DNA from: Ilyomonas sp965199905
Lineage (GTDB): Bacteria; Bacteroidota; Bacteroidia; Chitinophagales; Chitinophagaceae
Direction: 5' to 3'
DNA: 64,000 nucleotides
NCBI GenBank assembly: GCA_965199905.1
Contig: OZ241366.1
Coordinates: forward strand, 4,588,001 to 4,652,000
Translations under genes and position numbers: made by a program
Part shown: piece by piece, positions 45,305-54,379 of the stretch
Position numbering within the stretch: the first letter of the stretch is position 1
How the letters are laid out: each line of letters starts with the position of its first letter
Notes under the pieces: generated by a model
Database searches by the model: none
Seen by the model: the letters and a program-made list of their open reading frames with translations, nothing else
Told to the model about the DNA's origin: nothing

Positions 45305-45787
45305 ATGAAACAGACATCGATAATTTTTTTACTTATTGCAGCCGCGTTTTGTTCAGGTTTTGCACTGCAAACCATCATTTCAAAATCATCTGATAAATCA
45401 ACAACCATGAAAAAAGTAACAGGCATCGGCGGCTTTTTTTTTAAATGTAAAGACCCAAATAAAATGAAAGACTGGTACCGGGATAACCTGGGTATGGAAA
45501 CCAATGATTATGGTGCCGTATTTGAATGGTACGAAGGAACAGACAGCACTAAAAAGGGGCAAACTACGTGGAGCCCTTTTAAGGAAAGCACGAAATATTT
45601 TGAGCCTTCGGAGAAGGACTTTATGATCAACTACCGTGTTGAAAATCTGGAGGCCATGGTAGAAGATTTTAAGAAGAACGGCGTGACGGTTCTGGATGAA
45701 ATTGCATCGTACGACTATGGCAAGTTTGTTCATATTCTCGATGCGGAAGGAAATAAGGTAGAGTTATGGGAGCCGATGGGAGAGTGA
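45305..45787 (+). CDS. VOC-fold (glyoxalase-like) protein
   Basis: A 160-residue protein. Residues 1-34 look like a signal or membrane anchor (IIFLLIAAAFCSGFA), followed by a VOC domain with GGFFFKCKDPNKMKDWYRDN, LGMETNDYGAVFEWYEG and HILDAEGNKVELWEPMGE, the last holding the metal-ligand Glu. Translation could instead start at MKKVTGIGG (45407), giving a cytoplasmic 126-residue protein. Substrate unknown. A terminator follows. Confidence 0.8.
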   Translation: MKQTSIIFLLIAAAFCSGFALQTIISKSSDKSTTMKKVTGIGGFFFKCKDPNKMKDWYRDNLGMETNDYGAVFEWYEGTDSTKKGQTTWSPFKESTKYFEPSEKDFMINYRVENLEAMVEDFKKNGVTVLDEIASYDYGKFVHILDAEGNKVELWEPMGE

Positions 45788-45931
45788 GGGAAATTGGTGA
45801 GTGGGTTTTTGCTTACTAAAAACTTTTGTTGTAATGTATAGATTGCTTGTTAACCCGCAATGACGGGAGATTGTTTTTTTTGTTTTTCCTGTTAACGGTT
45901 TTGGCGAAGAATGCTGATAAGGTAACAATAC

Positions 45932-45960
45932 AAAAGGTTTGTAATGATGCGAACCTTTTT
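45932..45960 (+). terminator. Terminator after the VOC gene
   Basis: AAAAGGTT pairs with AACCTTTT across a twelve-base loop that can pair further through a G-T wobble. It is followed by T residues and lies about 145 bp after the VOC stop. Confidence 0.6.
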
Positions 45961-45985
45961 GCTGTCTGTTGTTTTTCATTTACTT

Positions 45986-46316
45986 CTATGCGGTGACAAA
46001 GAGACTAATGACTTTGCCTTGCAGAGATATATTGAGCGTGATGATTCTGTCGCGGATGATTTGACATATATCACCTGGGTATCAAAGCCGGGGCAGTGAC
46101 CGTGATTTTCATGTCGGTAACCGAAGTTTGATTAATTTATAATAGCCCTTACTGTTGGTTTTGGCGATTTTCTTTTTGCCTTTGCCGGTAATGATGGCAT
46201 CCTGTATGAGCGCACCGGTAAGCGGATTGGTGATGATGCCTTCAATGCCGCTGTGACGGATGCCGGAATAGGCGACGGCTGCACTTGTATTGAATCCTTT
46301 TACGAAATAAGGATTC
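45986..46316 (-). pseudogene. Remnant of a carboxypeptidase-regulatory-like domain protein
   Basis: Minus-strand frames join to read SGIRHSGIEGIITNPLTGAL, IQDAIITGKGKKKIAKTNSK and GYYKLIKLRLPT, then after a shift MKITVTAP, after another GFDTQVIYVK, and after a third IIRDRIITLNISLQGKVISL to a stop at 45986. This is the pattern of a CarboxypepD_reg/CNA-B-like domain (GxItd..TGxpi..A.I...G....T...GyY). At least three frameshifts make it non-functional. It directly follows a regulator-propeller remnant, to which it is probably not native. Confidence 0.6.
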
Positions 46317-46870
46317 GTTTTATTGAAATGCGGAAAAAGACGGCGGAGGCTGGCAATACCTGGCTTCTTTCAACCGTTTGCCATCATAGCTATACAGGAG
46401 CAAGCTTTTTTGACCCGCGCACCACACGCCTTGTCGCGTGTCTTCCGCCGCGCGAAGAGCAGGCTGCCCGTTGTAAGAAGTACACCGGATGACCATATTA
46501 TATTTTCCTGAAAAAGGATTGTATTGCAGGATGCCTTCTTTGCAGTTCATCCATATCATATGGCTGCCCGTTTGCAAAATACATTTGGTAGTCAATGTTC
46601 AGCGCTTGCCCGTTTACCGTGGGCTGAACACTTTCGAGCCGGTAACCATTATACCGTTCCAAACCCGTTTTTTTACCCACCCATGTAAGCCGAAAGTGTC
46701 TGTAATAATATCGCCAACGGTATGTTCTGCAACCCACTCTTAATGTTGATGGTTGTAATAACATATCGTTTATGGTTGGAAGGAAAGAGAAACGGCTGGC
46801 TGATGGCTGAATGACTAATAAAAAGAAAAGAAATTGCAACCAGGAAGGGATGCAGCGGTTTTTGAAACAA
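46317..46870 (-). pseudogene. Remnant of a two-component regulator propeller sensor
   Basis: Joined minus-strand frames give a signal-peptide-like FQKPLHPFLVAISFLFISHS, then INIKSGLQN, a shift to FRLTWVGKKTGLERYNGYRL and ESVQPTVNGQALNIDYQMYF, and another shift to LQTGSHMIWMNCKEGILQYN and PFSGKY, ending near LLLYSYDGKRLKE. These are the first blades of a Reg_prop sensor (pattern GLxxxxxxxIxxDxxGxxWVGTxxGLxRYNGY). The kinase and the remaining blades are missing. Confidence 0.65.
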
Positions 46871-47332
46871 AGAGAAATATAGTAGTGCCCGGTGTAAAAC
46901 GAATGGAGGAACAAGCCGCAGAAGTTTGTAGTGAAGCCTTGATTTGACAGCTAATTTACAGCTTCTGAATGAAGAGAAATAATTTATAGAAAGAAGAGAA
47001 TTACTCAGCTTGAGATATGATGTCATTATCTGCTTTTATAAAAGCTGGCTCATTGCCCGGAACGCTAATGGGAAAACTCTTGCTGCTTCGACACACAAGA
47101 AGTACAACTGTCGATCAGAAAAGCGTTAAACGATGATTACTGGAAAATGTACTTACATCTAAATAAATCACTATCGAAAATTGTGATTGCTTCCCTCAAT
47201 ATCCAAGTTAACCATTACCAATTAACAATAAAAAAGCCCTCCCCAAGAATAGGGACGGCCTCTAACGATTGCTTGCCATATGAAAAATTTTTGCTGAATC
47301 GCCCGGCAAGCAGGAAGAAACAGTCTGTATAA
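46871..47332. other. Non-coding gap containing repeat R5
   Basis: No gene was recognised. It holds the reverse-oriented repeat copy R5 (47041-47146) and, at 47222-47262, a partial GCCCTCCCC...GGGACGGCC pairing that is a weak terminator-like hairpin in front of the small lipoprotein gene that ends at 47333. Confidence 0.5.
47041..47146 (-). repeat. Dispersed structured repeat, copy R5
   Basis: On the minus strand it reads TTTTCCAGTAATCATCG, TCTGATCGACAGTTG, CTTCTTGTGTGTCGAAGCAG, AAGAGTTTTCCCATTAGCG and TTCCGGGCAATGAGCCAGC. It aligns to R3 and R6 along its length with scattered differences. The hairpin stem is shorter here (TCTTG/CAAGA). Confidence 0.75.
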
Positions 47333-47566
47333 TTACATTTTAGCTTTAATGGAATCTTTTGTGTCTTTAGCGTCGGATTTAGCTGAATCTTTAGCCGCTT
47401 TCATAGTAGAGTCCATTGCATCTTTTGTAGAGTCAATAGCGTCTACCCGAGCGTCTTTTGCAGAATCAACCATGTTTACAGCAGAATCTTGTGCTGCGTC
47501 AGCAGATGTACCATTATTGCAGGAAGCGAAAGCGCCGATTGCTAAAACAACTAAAAGCTTTTTCAT
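47333..47566 (-). CDS. Small repetitive lipoprotein
   Basis: A 77-residue protein with a lipoprotein signal MKKLLVVLAIGAFASC and a mature part made almost wholly of Asp, Ala, Lys and Ser in a loose repeat (VDSAKDARVD, IDSTKDAMDS, KAAKDSAKSD, AKDTKDSIKA). It is likely a helical or disordered envelope protein. A second small lipoprotein of similar make-up lies just upstream. Function unknown. Confidence 0.7.
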   Translation of the reverse strand: MKKLLVVLAIGAFASCNNGTSADAAQDSAVNMVDSAKDARVDAIDSTKDAMDSTMKAAKDSAKSDAKDTKDSIKAKM

Positions 47567-47742
47567 TGTTGTAATGTTGTGAGTAATTTATTATTAATAC
47601 CGAATGGAGAATTTGGTAACCCGGTATTTTTAAAATTAATCAAATTTTTTATTTCGTATGCAAAAATGCATGAAAAACAATCCTTTGCAAGATCAAAAAA
47701 TGTTTACACTTTTCAACAAATTAAAGCTTCTTCAGGAACTAT

Positions 47743-47955
47743 TTAATGCGAAAGACTGTCTTTTCCGCTGCTGGTATCGCCGGTTACATGGTTGGTATCC
47801 TGCATCATCTTCGCCGTATCCGGCAATGCCGGACTTACAGCATTGCTGGTGTCCATTGGAGCTGCTGACGCTGAATCAGAAGGCGTAGTGTCTGTCGAAT
47901 TAGAACCACAAGCGGCAAAAAAACAAACCGAACCAATAATCAATATCTTTTTCAT
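47743..47955 (-). CDS. Small Ser/Asp/Thr-rich lipoprotein
   Basis: A 70-residue protein with the lipoprotein signal MKKILIIGSVCFFAAC and a low-complexity mature part rich in Ser, Thr, Asp and Pro (STDTTPSDSASAAPMDTSNA). It resembles the neighbouring lipoprotein in size and signal but not in repeat sequence. It may be anchored in the outer membrane. Function unknown. Confidence 0.65.
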   Translation of the reverse strand: MKKILIIGSVCFFAACGSNSTDTTPSDSASAAPMDTSNAVSPALPDTAKMMQDTNHVTGDTSSGKDSLSH

Positions 47956-48201
47956 GTTGAGTGTTTCTTAAGATTTTGCAAATCAGAATCCAAAACCGGT
48001 TTGTCAAAAAATTTTTAAGAACTATCACTCATTAAAAATGAAAGATTGCCGGAGAAAACAAGCGCACAAAACCAGTTATCCTTTCATCGGTAATCAAGCA
48101 TTTCCATACATATATCCGGCAGCAAAAAAGAAGCATCATAAAAATCATTTTCGTACCGCTAAAAGAATATCTTTACGCCCACACCAATTCTATAAAAAAT
48201 T

Positions 48202-49170
48202 ATGAGACCCCTGGTAAGCACACTTCTCGTTGCTTTGCTGTTTACATTATCTACCAAAGCACAATCTGCCCACGAATTATTGGACACACATGACATTGTT
48301 TATGCCCGCAATCTGAAAGACTGGCTGAACAAGCCTGTTGACAGTTTAATGTTCGACATTTATTACCCGACGGGTGCTATGTCAAACAAAAAATACCCGG
48401 TGTATTTCAGCATTCATGCCGGCAGTTTTGTTGCCGGCAGTAAGCAGGGCGTAACCGAATTTTCAGATGAAATAGCCGACTATGGCTATATTGTTATTTC
48501 ACCTGATTATCGCCTCGGTTACGATAATAATGGTGGTGTTGCTGTGTGCACCGGCGGCGATGATTCAACCGGCGTGCAACAAGCTATTTATCGTGCCCAG
48601 CAGGATATTAATGCTTGTGTTCGCTACGTTACCAACCATGCATCAGAACTCAATGTAGACACGAGCAAAATATTCCTGGGTGGTGCCAGCGCTGGCGGCA
48701 TCCTTGCCTTGTATGCCGGTTATGTAAACGATTCGCTCGCTGCCATCCATTATCCCTGGGCTGCTTCTTATGGCAGCTTGCAAGCATCAGGCAATAAAGA
48801 GCCGTTCAACTTTACTATTAAAGGCATTTGCGCTATGTGGGGTGCACTGCCATCGTGGGATAGCTTAATCAATAAAAAGTCCGCTATTCCAACGATTTTA
48901 TTTAAAGGCGGCTTTGATAAAAATGTACCTGATTCGGTCGGGCATTATCTCAATTGCGAATCGAATACCGAGCTGCGATCTGGTATGGGTGTTTATGGAG
49001 TGATGCAAGCGTTAGGAAAGCCTTGTGTATATCATTTCCAGCCAAATGCTCCGCATACGGCGTACGATAATGAATTCTGCCAGGAAAATACAGCCTGCTT
49101 CTTCAATGCCATCATTGGCAAAGCGCCTTACAGCGGCTATTACGAATATTACGATGGCAGTTGCCGCTAA
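48202..49170 (+). CDS. Secreted alpha/beta-hydrolase (carboxylesterase-like)
   Basis: A 322-residue esterase with signal peptide MRPLVSTLLVALLFTLSTKA. The oxyanion region is FSIHAGSFVAGSK, the nucleophile elbow is FLGGASAGGILALYAGY (GxSxG: GASAGG), the acidic residue probably lies in LFKGGFDKNVPDS, and the His is in QPNAPHTAYDNEF. The Gly-Ser elbow and N-terminal HG-like loop fit BD-FAE/carboxylesterase members. The next gene starts 19 bp later, so they may share a transcript. Confidence 0.87.
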   Translation: MRPLVSTLLVALLFTLSTKAQSAHELLDTHDIVYARNLKDWLNKPVDSLMFDIYYPTGAMSNKKYPVYFSIHAGSFVAGSKQGVTEFSDEIADYGYIVISPDYRLGYDNNGGVAVCTGGDDSTGVQQAIYRAQQDINACVRYVTNHASELNVDTSKIFLGGASAGGILALYAGYVNDSLAAIHYPWAASYGSLQASGNKEPFNFTIKGICAMWGALPSWDSLINKKSAIPTILFKGGFDKNVPDSVGHYLNCESNTELRSGMGVYGVMQALGKPCVYHFQPNAPHTAYDNEFCQENTACFFNAIIGKAPYSGYYEYYDGSCR

Positions 49171-49189
49171 CCTTCAAAACAAATTCAGT

Positions 49190-50863
49190 ATGATAAAGAG
49201 ACTATTTTATTTATTTATCAGTATATCTGTCAGCATTATTTCTGCTTCTTTAGCTACCGCACAATCTGCCACGGCGCCACCTATTAAGTGGCAAAAAACG
49301 GTTGGAGGCACCGATGTGGATACACTCACTGCGATGTGCATAAGCACAGATGCCTCATCATTCATTTTATGCGGTGCCAGCAAATCAAATCAATCGGGCA
49401 GAAAGTCGGAAAACCGCATTGGTGGTTATGATTATTGGGTGGTAAAAATGGATGTTGCCGGCAACGTGTTGTGGAATAAAACATACGGCGGAACGAAGAA
49501 TGACATTCCCGGTGCCATCATCGCATTGTCAGATGGCGGCTACCTTGTTGGCGGCACTTCTCTCTCTGATAAATCGGGTAGCAAAAGTGCTAACGCGTAT
49601 GGAAAAAGTAAAGATTACTGGATAATAAAACTCGACGCAAACGGCAATAAAGTTTGGGATAAAACTTATGGCGGACAGTTTACCGAAACCCTTACATCTA
49701 TGGTTGAACTATCATCGGGCAAATATGTGTTGGGTGGCTATTCCTATTCTAATCGCAAAGGCGAAACGATTAAAAAATCAGACAATCTCGGCACGCCAAA
49801 CACGGCTGATTACTGGATGCTGGTGATTGACAAGAACGGAAAACTTCTGAACCAAAATATATATGGCGCTACCAGTATGGATGATATGACTTGTATGGCA
49901 GCCGTAAGCGCAAACAGCGTGTACATGGGCGGCTTTTCTTATTCGGTAAAATTGTCGGGTCATAAAACAACAGCGCCTGTTGGTAATGATGATGTTTGGA
50001 TGGTGCGTTCCGACATCAACGGCAATATCCAGTTTCAGGCTGGCTTTGGCGGCTCACGCTCCGACTTTGCTACCTGCATGCAATACTTCACTGATAAGTC
50101 GTTTGTGATTGGTGGATATTCCAACTCTCCGGCAGATGGAAATAAGTCGGGCAGCTTTCTCGGCGTTACTGATTTTTATTTGATAAGAACAACAGCCAGC
50201 GGCAACAAGCTTTGGGATAAATCCATAGGTGGTACCGGTGGTGATTATATGACTTCTGTTCAGCAGACGAAAGATGGTGGTTTCATTCTCGGCGGTTATT
50301 CCAATTCAGACAAAGGCAATAATAAATCCGACAACTCGCGCGGCGGATATGATTACTGGATTGTAAAAACAGATAAGAACGGCAACGTGCTGTGGAACAA
50401 AACCATTGGTGGAAAAGGAGATGACAAACTGACCGGAATTTACGAAATCAGTGCCGGCGAATTTATTGTTGCCGGCACATCAGGCTCAACCATATCAGGC
50501 GAAAAAAAGAGCCCGACGGTTGGCAACAGCGGCGCTGCAGATTATTGGGTAATGCGATTGGGAAATTCAACAGCGGCTGATAAAACAGCCGAGCCATTCA
50601 TAGCGTCTTTATCAACAATGCAATCACTTACCATTACGCCCAATCCTGTACAAAATACAGCGACTATAAAATACAGCAGCCAAACGAATACTGATGTAAC
50701 AGTGTACAGCACAAAAGGCGATGCCATCTTAAAAGCAGCTCTGCCATCCGCTTCAGTTGGTACACATTCTTTTGATATGAGTCCATTTGCTAAGGGTACT
50801 TATTATATAGTAATGCGCACGGGCGATGGTAATAAAATAACGAAGGCATTCATCAAAGAATAG
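49190..50863 (+). CDS. T9SS-exported seven-repeat propeller-like protein
   Basis: A 557-residue protein. The ATG at 49190 gives a clear signal peptide (MIKRLFYLFISISVSII...ATAQS). A longer frame from 49025 overlaps the esterase and is rejected. Seven repeats of about 60 residues each carry a WxKTxGG-type core: WQKTVGGTDVD, WNKTYGGTKND, WDKTYGGQFTE, NQNIYGATSMD, FQAGFGGSRSD, WDKSIGGTGGD, WNKTIGGKGDD, each followed by FILGG-SNSD-type strands. This suggests a seven-bladed propeller. The C-terminus (LTITPNPVQNTATIKYS ... GTYYIVMRTGDGNKITKAFI) is a type A sorting domain for the type IX secretion system. Confidence 0.88.
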   Translation: MIKRLFYLFISISVSIISASLATAQSATAPPIKWQKTVGGTDVDTLTAMCISTDASSFILCGASKSNQSGRKSENRIGGYDYWVVKMDVAGNVLWNKTYGGTKNDIPGAIIALSDGGYLVGGTSLSDKSGSKSANAYGKSKDYWIIKLDANGNKVWDKTYGGQFTETLTSMVELSSGKYVLGGYSYSNRKGETIKKSDNLGTPNTADYWMLVIDKNGKLLNQNIYGATSMDDMTCMAAVSANSVYMGGFSYSVKLSGHKTTAPVGNDDVWMVRSDINGNIQFQAGFGGSRSDFATCMQYFTDKSFVIGGYSNSPADGNKSGSFLGVTDFYLIRTTASGNKLWDKSIGGTGGDYMTSVQQTKDGGFILGGYSNSDKGNNKSDNSRGGYDYWIVKTDKNGNVLWNKTIGGKGDDKLTGIYEISAGEFIVAGTSGSTISGEKKSPTVGNSGAADYWVMRLGNSTAADKTAEPFIASLSTMQSLTITPNPVQNTATIKYSSQTNTDVTVYSTKGDAILKAALPSASVGTHSFDMSPFAKGTYYIVMRTGDGNKITKAFIKE

Positions 50864-50887
50864 CGCAATTATTTGTTACCGGATTTT

Positions 50888-50928
50888 AAAATACTTTACC
50901 CGCAAATCATTTGCGGGTAAAGTATTTT
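50888..50928. terminator. Strong terminator after the T9SS cargo gene
   Basis: A perfect 19-bp stem with a three-base loop and the core TTTACCCGC...GCGGGTAAA, followed by TTTA-rich DNA. It lies 25 bp after the stop. Confidence 0.85.
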
Positions 50929-51027
50929 TAGTTTATTGCCATTTGTATAGATTATATTGTAACCGCTGCCTGCTGTTGGCAATACAGGCGCATCTGATTA
51001 TTGGATAATGAAAATTGTGAAGGAATA

Positions 51028-51064
51028 AAAAAGCTTACAGACTTTTAAATTCTGTAAGCTTTTT
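51028..51064. terminator. Terminator of polA
   Basis: A perfect 14-bp stem (AAAAAGCTTACAGA with TCTGTAAGCTTTTT) lies 21 bp after the polA stop on the minus strand. T-runs on both strands make it usable in either direction. Confidence 0.85.
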
Positions 51065-51084
51065 ATAAGACAAACTGAATCAAA

Positions 51085-53913
51085 TCAATGCGCTTCCAGC
51101 CAGTTAACCCCCACGCCCACTTCAGCTTCCACAGGCACGCTGTTGGGTAATGTAAGTGCTGATTTCATGTTATCTAATATCAATGGCTTTAATATTTCCA
51201 CTTCGCTTTGCAATGCATCAAATACAAGCTCATCATGCACTTGTAGTATCATTCGCGACTGCAGATTCTTTTCTTTTATGGCATGATGAATCTTTATCAT
51301 CGCCAGCTTAATCATGTCAGCCGCCGTGCCCTGAATAGGAGAGTTGACCGCATTGCGCTCCGCAAATGCGCGTACCGTAAAGTTGCCGGAATTAATGTCG
51401 CGCAGCCAGCGTTTTCTGCCCATCATAGTTTCGGCATATTTTGTTTTTTGCGCCAGCTTTACCATGTCATCCATGTACTTTGTAATACCGGCAAATTCCT
51501 TTTTATAACTGTCAATAATTTCCTTCGCTTCGGCCCGGGGAATGCCTAAGTTGTCAGACAAGCCAAACACACCTTGCCCGTATATAATTCCGAAGTTTAC
51601 GCTCTTGGCTTTGTAGCGCATTTCTTTCGTTACTTCACTTTCCGCCACGCCAAATACTTTAGCTGCGGTTGCTGTATGAATGTCTTTGTTGTTTGCAAAC
51701 GCATCGCACATATTGGCATCGCCACTAATGGCAGCAATAATGCGTAACTCTATCTGCGAATAATCGGCACTGATTAATAAATGGTTTGCATCGCGTGGCA
51801 CAAAGGCTTTGCGTATCTCGCGCCCGCGCTCTGTGCGTATGGGAATGTTCTGCAGGTTTGGTGCATTGCTGCTTAAGCGGCCCGTTACGGCAACAGCCTG
51901 CGCATACGATGTATGCACGCGCCCTGTTTTCTTATTAATCATCAGCGGCAGCGCATCTACATACGTAGATTTCAGCTTGCTCAACTGTCGATACGTAAGA
52001 ATATCAGCCGCAATGCCATGCTGCTGTGCAAGTTTAGTCAGTACATCTTCGCCCGTGGCATACTGACCGCTTTTTGTCTTTTTCGCTTTGGGATCAAGAT
52101 TTAATTTTTCAAATAAAATTTCGCCCAGTTGCTTAGGCGAACCAATATTGAATTTAACGCCTGACGAATCGTAAATACGTTGCTCAGCGGCCAGCGCTTC
52201 CATATCAAGTTGCACACTGTAATCTTTCAAAAATACTTCATCAATGCGCACACCATTAAACTCCATTTCGGTAAGCACTTCTACCAGCGGCACTTCGGCT
52301 TCATTGAATACTTTTTCTACACTGTGCGTTTTTAATAATGGTTCAAATTTGCTTTTTAGTTGCAGGGTAATATCAGCATCTTCTGCAGCGTAGTCTGTTA
52401 CTTTTTCGAAAGGAACATCGCGCATGGTCTTTTGCCCTTTGCCTTTTTTACCAATCAATTCTTCTATATGCACCGGCTCGTAGCCAAGGTATTTTGCGCT
52501 CAGCAAATCCATGCTGCGACGGCTTTCCGGCTCTATCACATAATGGGCAAGCATGGTATCCCAAATCTTTCCTTTTAGTTCAATGCCATACCATTTCATT
52601 ACGAGCATATCGTACTTCAGGTTTTGACCAATCCACGTAATGTTGGGATTGTCGAATAAAGTCTTGAACTGTGCAATAATTTCCTTCGTTTTTTCTCCTT
52701 CATACACAGGTATATAATACGCTTCGCCGGGCTGCCAGCAAAAGCTCATACCAACCAATTCGGCATTGTTGGCATCTATACTTGTAGTTTCGGTATCAAA
52801 GCAAATTTCGCTTTGTTGCGATAGCTTGTCAATGAGCTCTTTTATCTTCTCATCCGTATCAGTTAAGTGATAAGAATGTGGTGTGTTATTAATGTTCTTA
52901 TCTGCTACCAAACCTGTGTTTACAGAAGCATCTTCATCATCAGGCGAAGACGGGGGAATTAACTCGCTCGCATCTCCCGCATTGCCGAATAAACTTTGCT
53001 GCAAAGGCTGTGGCTGCGATGGTTGAAAGGCAGTAAAGTCATCGCCCAATATGCGCCTGCCGAGAGATTTAAATTCAAGCTCTGCGAACACATCAGATAG
53101 ATCCTGATTGTTCCATCCTTTCAGCTTATAATCTTCTTCATGAAACTGTACCGGCACATTGGTAATGATGGTTGCCAGCTTCTTGCTCAGGATGGCGTCT
53201 TCCTTTCCCTTGCGCACTTTTTCGCCCAGCGAGCCTTTGATGTTATCTGCATTTGCCACCACATTTTCCAGTGTGTCAAATTCCTTCAAAAGTTTAGCTG
53301 CCGTCTTTTCACCAATACCGGCAATGCCGGGAATATTATCCACCGCATCGCCCATCAAACCCAATATATCTATCACCTGTTCTACGCGCTGAATGTCCCA
53401 TTTCTCGCATATCTTTTTCGCATCTAAAATTTCAACTGCTGAACCCTGATAACCCGGTTTGTAAATGCACACATGCGGATGAATTAAAAGCTGGCCATAA
53501 TCTTTATCAGGTGTTACCATGTACACGCTATAGCCGGCGTCGGCAGCTTGCCAGGCAAGGGTTCCAATCACGTCGTCAGCTTCAAAACCATCTACTTCCA
53601 CCACGGGAATGTTGAAGCCGCGAATGATGCGTTTGATGTCGTCTAACGAATCGCTCAACTCTTCAGGTGCTGCCTGCCGGTTGGCTTTGTAAGCAGCAAA
53701 ATCGGTATGCCGTTCCGTTGGAACACCCGTATCAAAGCACACGGCTAAGTGCGTGGGTTTTTCTTTATTAATAAGTTCAAATAAGGTATTGGTAAAGCCA
53801 AACTGTGCATTGGTATTGCGTCCTTTTGAGGTAATGCGCGGGTTGCGGATGAGAGCAAAATAAGCGCGGTAAATAAGGGCAAGTGCATCAAGCAAGAATA
53901 ATTTCTTTTCCAT
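51085..53913 (-). CDS. polA: DNA polymerase I
   Basis: PolA fills gaps and removes primers in replication and repair. The 942-residue protein has all three domains. The 5'-3' exonuclease covers about residues 1-290 (LFLLDALALIYRAYFAL, VEVDGFEADDVIGTLA, GLMGDAVDNIPGIAGIGEKT). The 3'-5' exonuclease has its catalytic DTETT near residue 369. The polymerase has motif A ISADYSQIELRIIAA near 713, motif B RYKAKSVNFGIIYGQ, and motif C ILQVHDELVFD near 891. The 3'-5' exonuclease acidic residues look intact, so proofreading is expected. Confidence 0.97.
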   Translation of the reverse strand: MEKKLFLLDALALIYRAYFALIRNPRITSKGRNTNAQFGFTNTLFELINKEKPTHLAVCFDTGVPTERHTDFAAYKANRQAAPEELSDSLDDIKRIIRGFNIPVVEVDGFEADDVIGTLAWQAADAGYSVYMVTPDKDYGQLLIHPHVCIYKPGYQGSAVEILDAKKICEKWDIQRVEQVIDILGLMGDAVDNIPGIAGIGEKTAAKLLKEFDTLENVVANADNIKGSLGEKVRKGKEDAILSKKLATIITNVPVQFHEEDYKLKGWNNQDLSDVFAELEFKSLGRRILGDDFTAFQPSQPQPLQQSLFGNAGDASELIPPSSPDDEDASVNTGLVADKNINNTPHSYHLTDTDEKIKELIDKLSQQSEICFDTETTSIDANNAELVGMSFCWQPGEAYYIPVYEGEKTKEIIAQFKTLFDNPNITWIGQNLKYDMLVMKWYGIELKGKIWDTMLAHYVIEPESRRSMDLLSAKYLGYEPVHIEELIGKKGKGQKTMRDVPFEKVTDYAAEDADITLQLKSKFEPLLKTHSVEKVFNEAEVPLVEVLTEMEFNGVRIDEVFLKDYSVQLDMEALAAEQRIYDSSGVKFNIGSPKQLGEILFEKLNLDPKAKKTKSGQYATGEDVLTKLAQQHGIAADILTYRQLSKLKSTYVDALPLMINKKTGRVHTSYAQAVAVTGRLSSNAPNLQNIPIRTERGREIRKAFVPRDANHLLISADYSQIELRIIAAISGDANMCDAFANNKDIHTATAAKVFGVAESEVTKEMRYKAKSVNFGIIYGQGVFGLSDNLGIPRAEAKEIIDSYKKEFAGITKYMDDMVKLAQKTKYAETMMGRKRWLRDINSGNFTVRAFAERNAVNSPIQGTAADMIKLAMIKIHHAIKEKNLQSRMILQVHDELVFDALQSEVEILKPLILDNMKSALTLPNSVPVEAEVGVGVNWLEAH

Positions 53914-54379
53914 TAAAACGAAGATAGGAAATGGGAGGGTTTTGCGGGATGATGTGTTTTGGGAGTTGGTTGATTGTTGGCAGATGACAGATGGTGGATG
54001 ATGGTTGATGGTTGATAGATGTTAGTTGGCAGTTGACAGATGACAGTTGGTAGTTGCAATATGATTCTAAGCACAACGCTTTGTGAGCCTTTGTATTCTT
54101 TCTGTCTTTGTGGTTTAAAAAAAGCTCATTCATTGTTCGGAACGTTGATGGGAGGATTCTTGCTGCTTCGACACGCAAGAATCACAAGGGACGATAGAGA
54201 AAAGTGATGGACCAGGGTTACCAAAATGTATTTATATTTGTTTTTTCTTTTAAAACATTTGCTGTTGTTTTCGGGTAAAGGGAATTGTTTATTCGCCAAG
54301 TTATTTTTTTTATCAGGCAGACAACGGAATGCATTCTCCACGCCTCTTTTATGGAAACAAGCATTTTAACTCCGCTACT
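53914..54379. other. Divergent intergenic region polA / lipoprotein, repeat-filled
   Basis: No gene is seen. The stretch is occupied by imperfect tandem GATGGTTGATGGTTGATAG-type sequence near polA and by repeat copy R6. The leader of the lipoprotein gene at 54380 is the only other DNA. Confidence 0.6.
53960..54228 (-). repeat. Dispersed structured repeat, copy R6, with tail and tandem tract
   Basis: On the minus strand the core (54228-54121) reads TTTTGGTAACCCTGGTCC, TATCGTCCCTTGTGATTC, a hairpin GATTCTTGC...GCAAGAATC (perfect 9-bp stem, 54155-54163 with 54175-54183), CTCCCATCAACGTTCCG, and AACAATGAATGAGC with a T-run. It continues into AAACCACAAAGACAGAAAG and a tract of imperfect CAACTxxCAACTGTCATC units. 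R7 shows the same order of core, tail and tract. Confidence 0.75.

Noticed and set aside
46253..46743. Plus-strand frames in the second decayed zone
   Set aside because: They are antisense to the recognisable propeller-sensor remnant, which explains the coding-like signal.
53960..54055. Tandem GATGGTTGATGG-type tract considered as a CRISPR-like array
   Set aside because: Units are short, imperfect and without spacers of constant length. No cas genes are present in the window.
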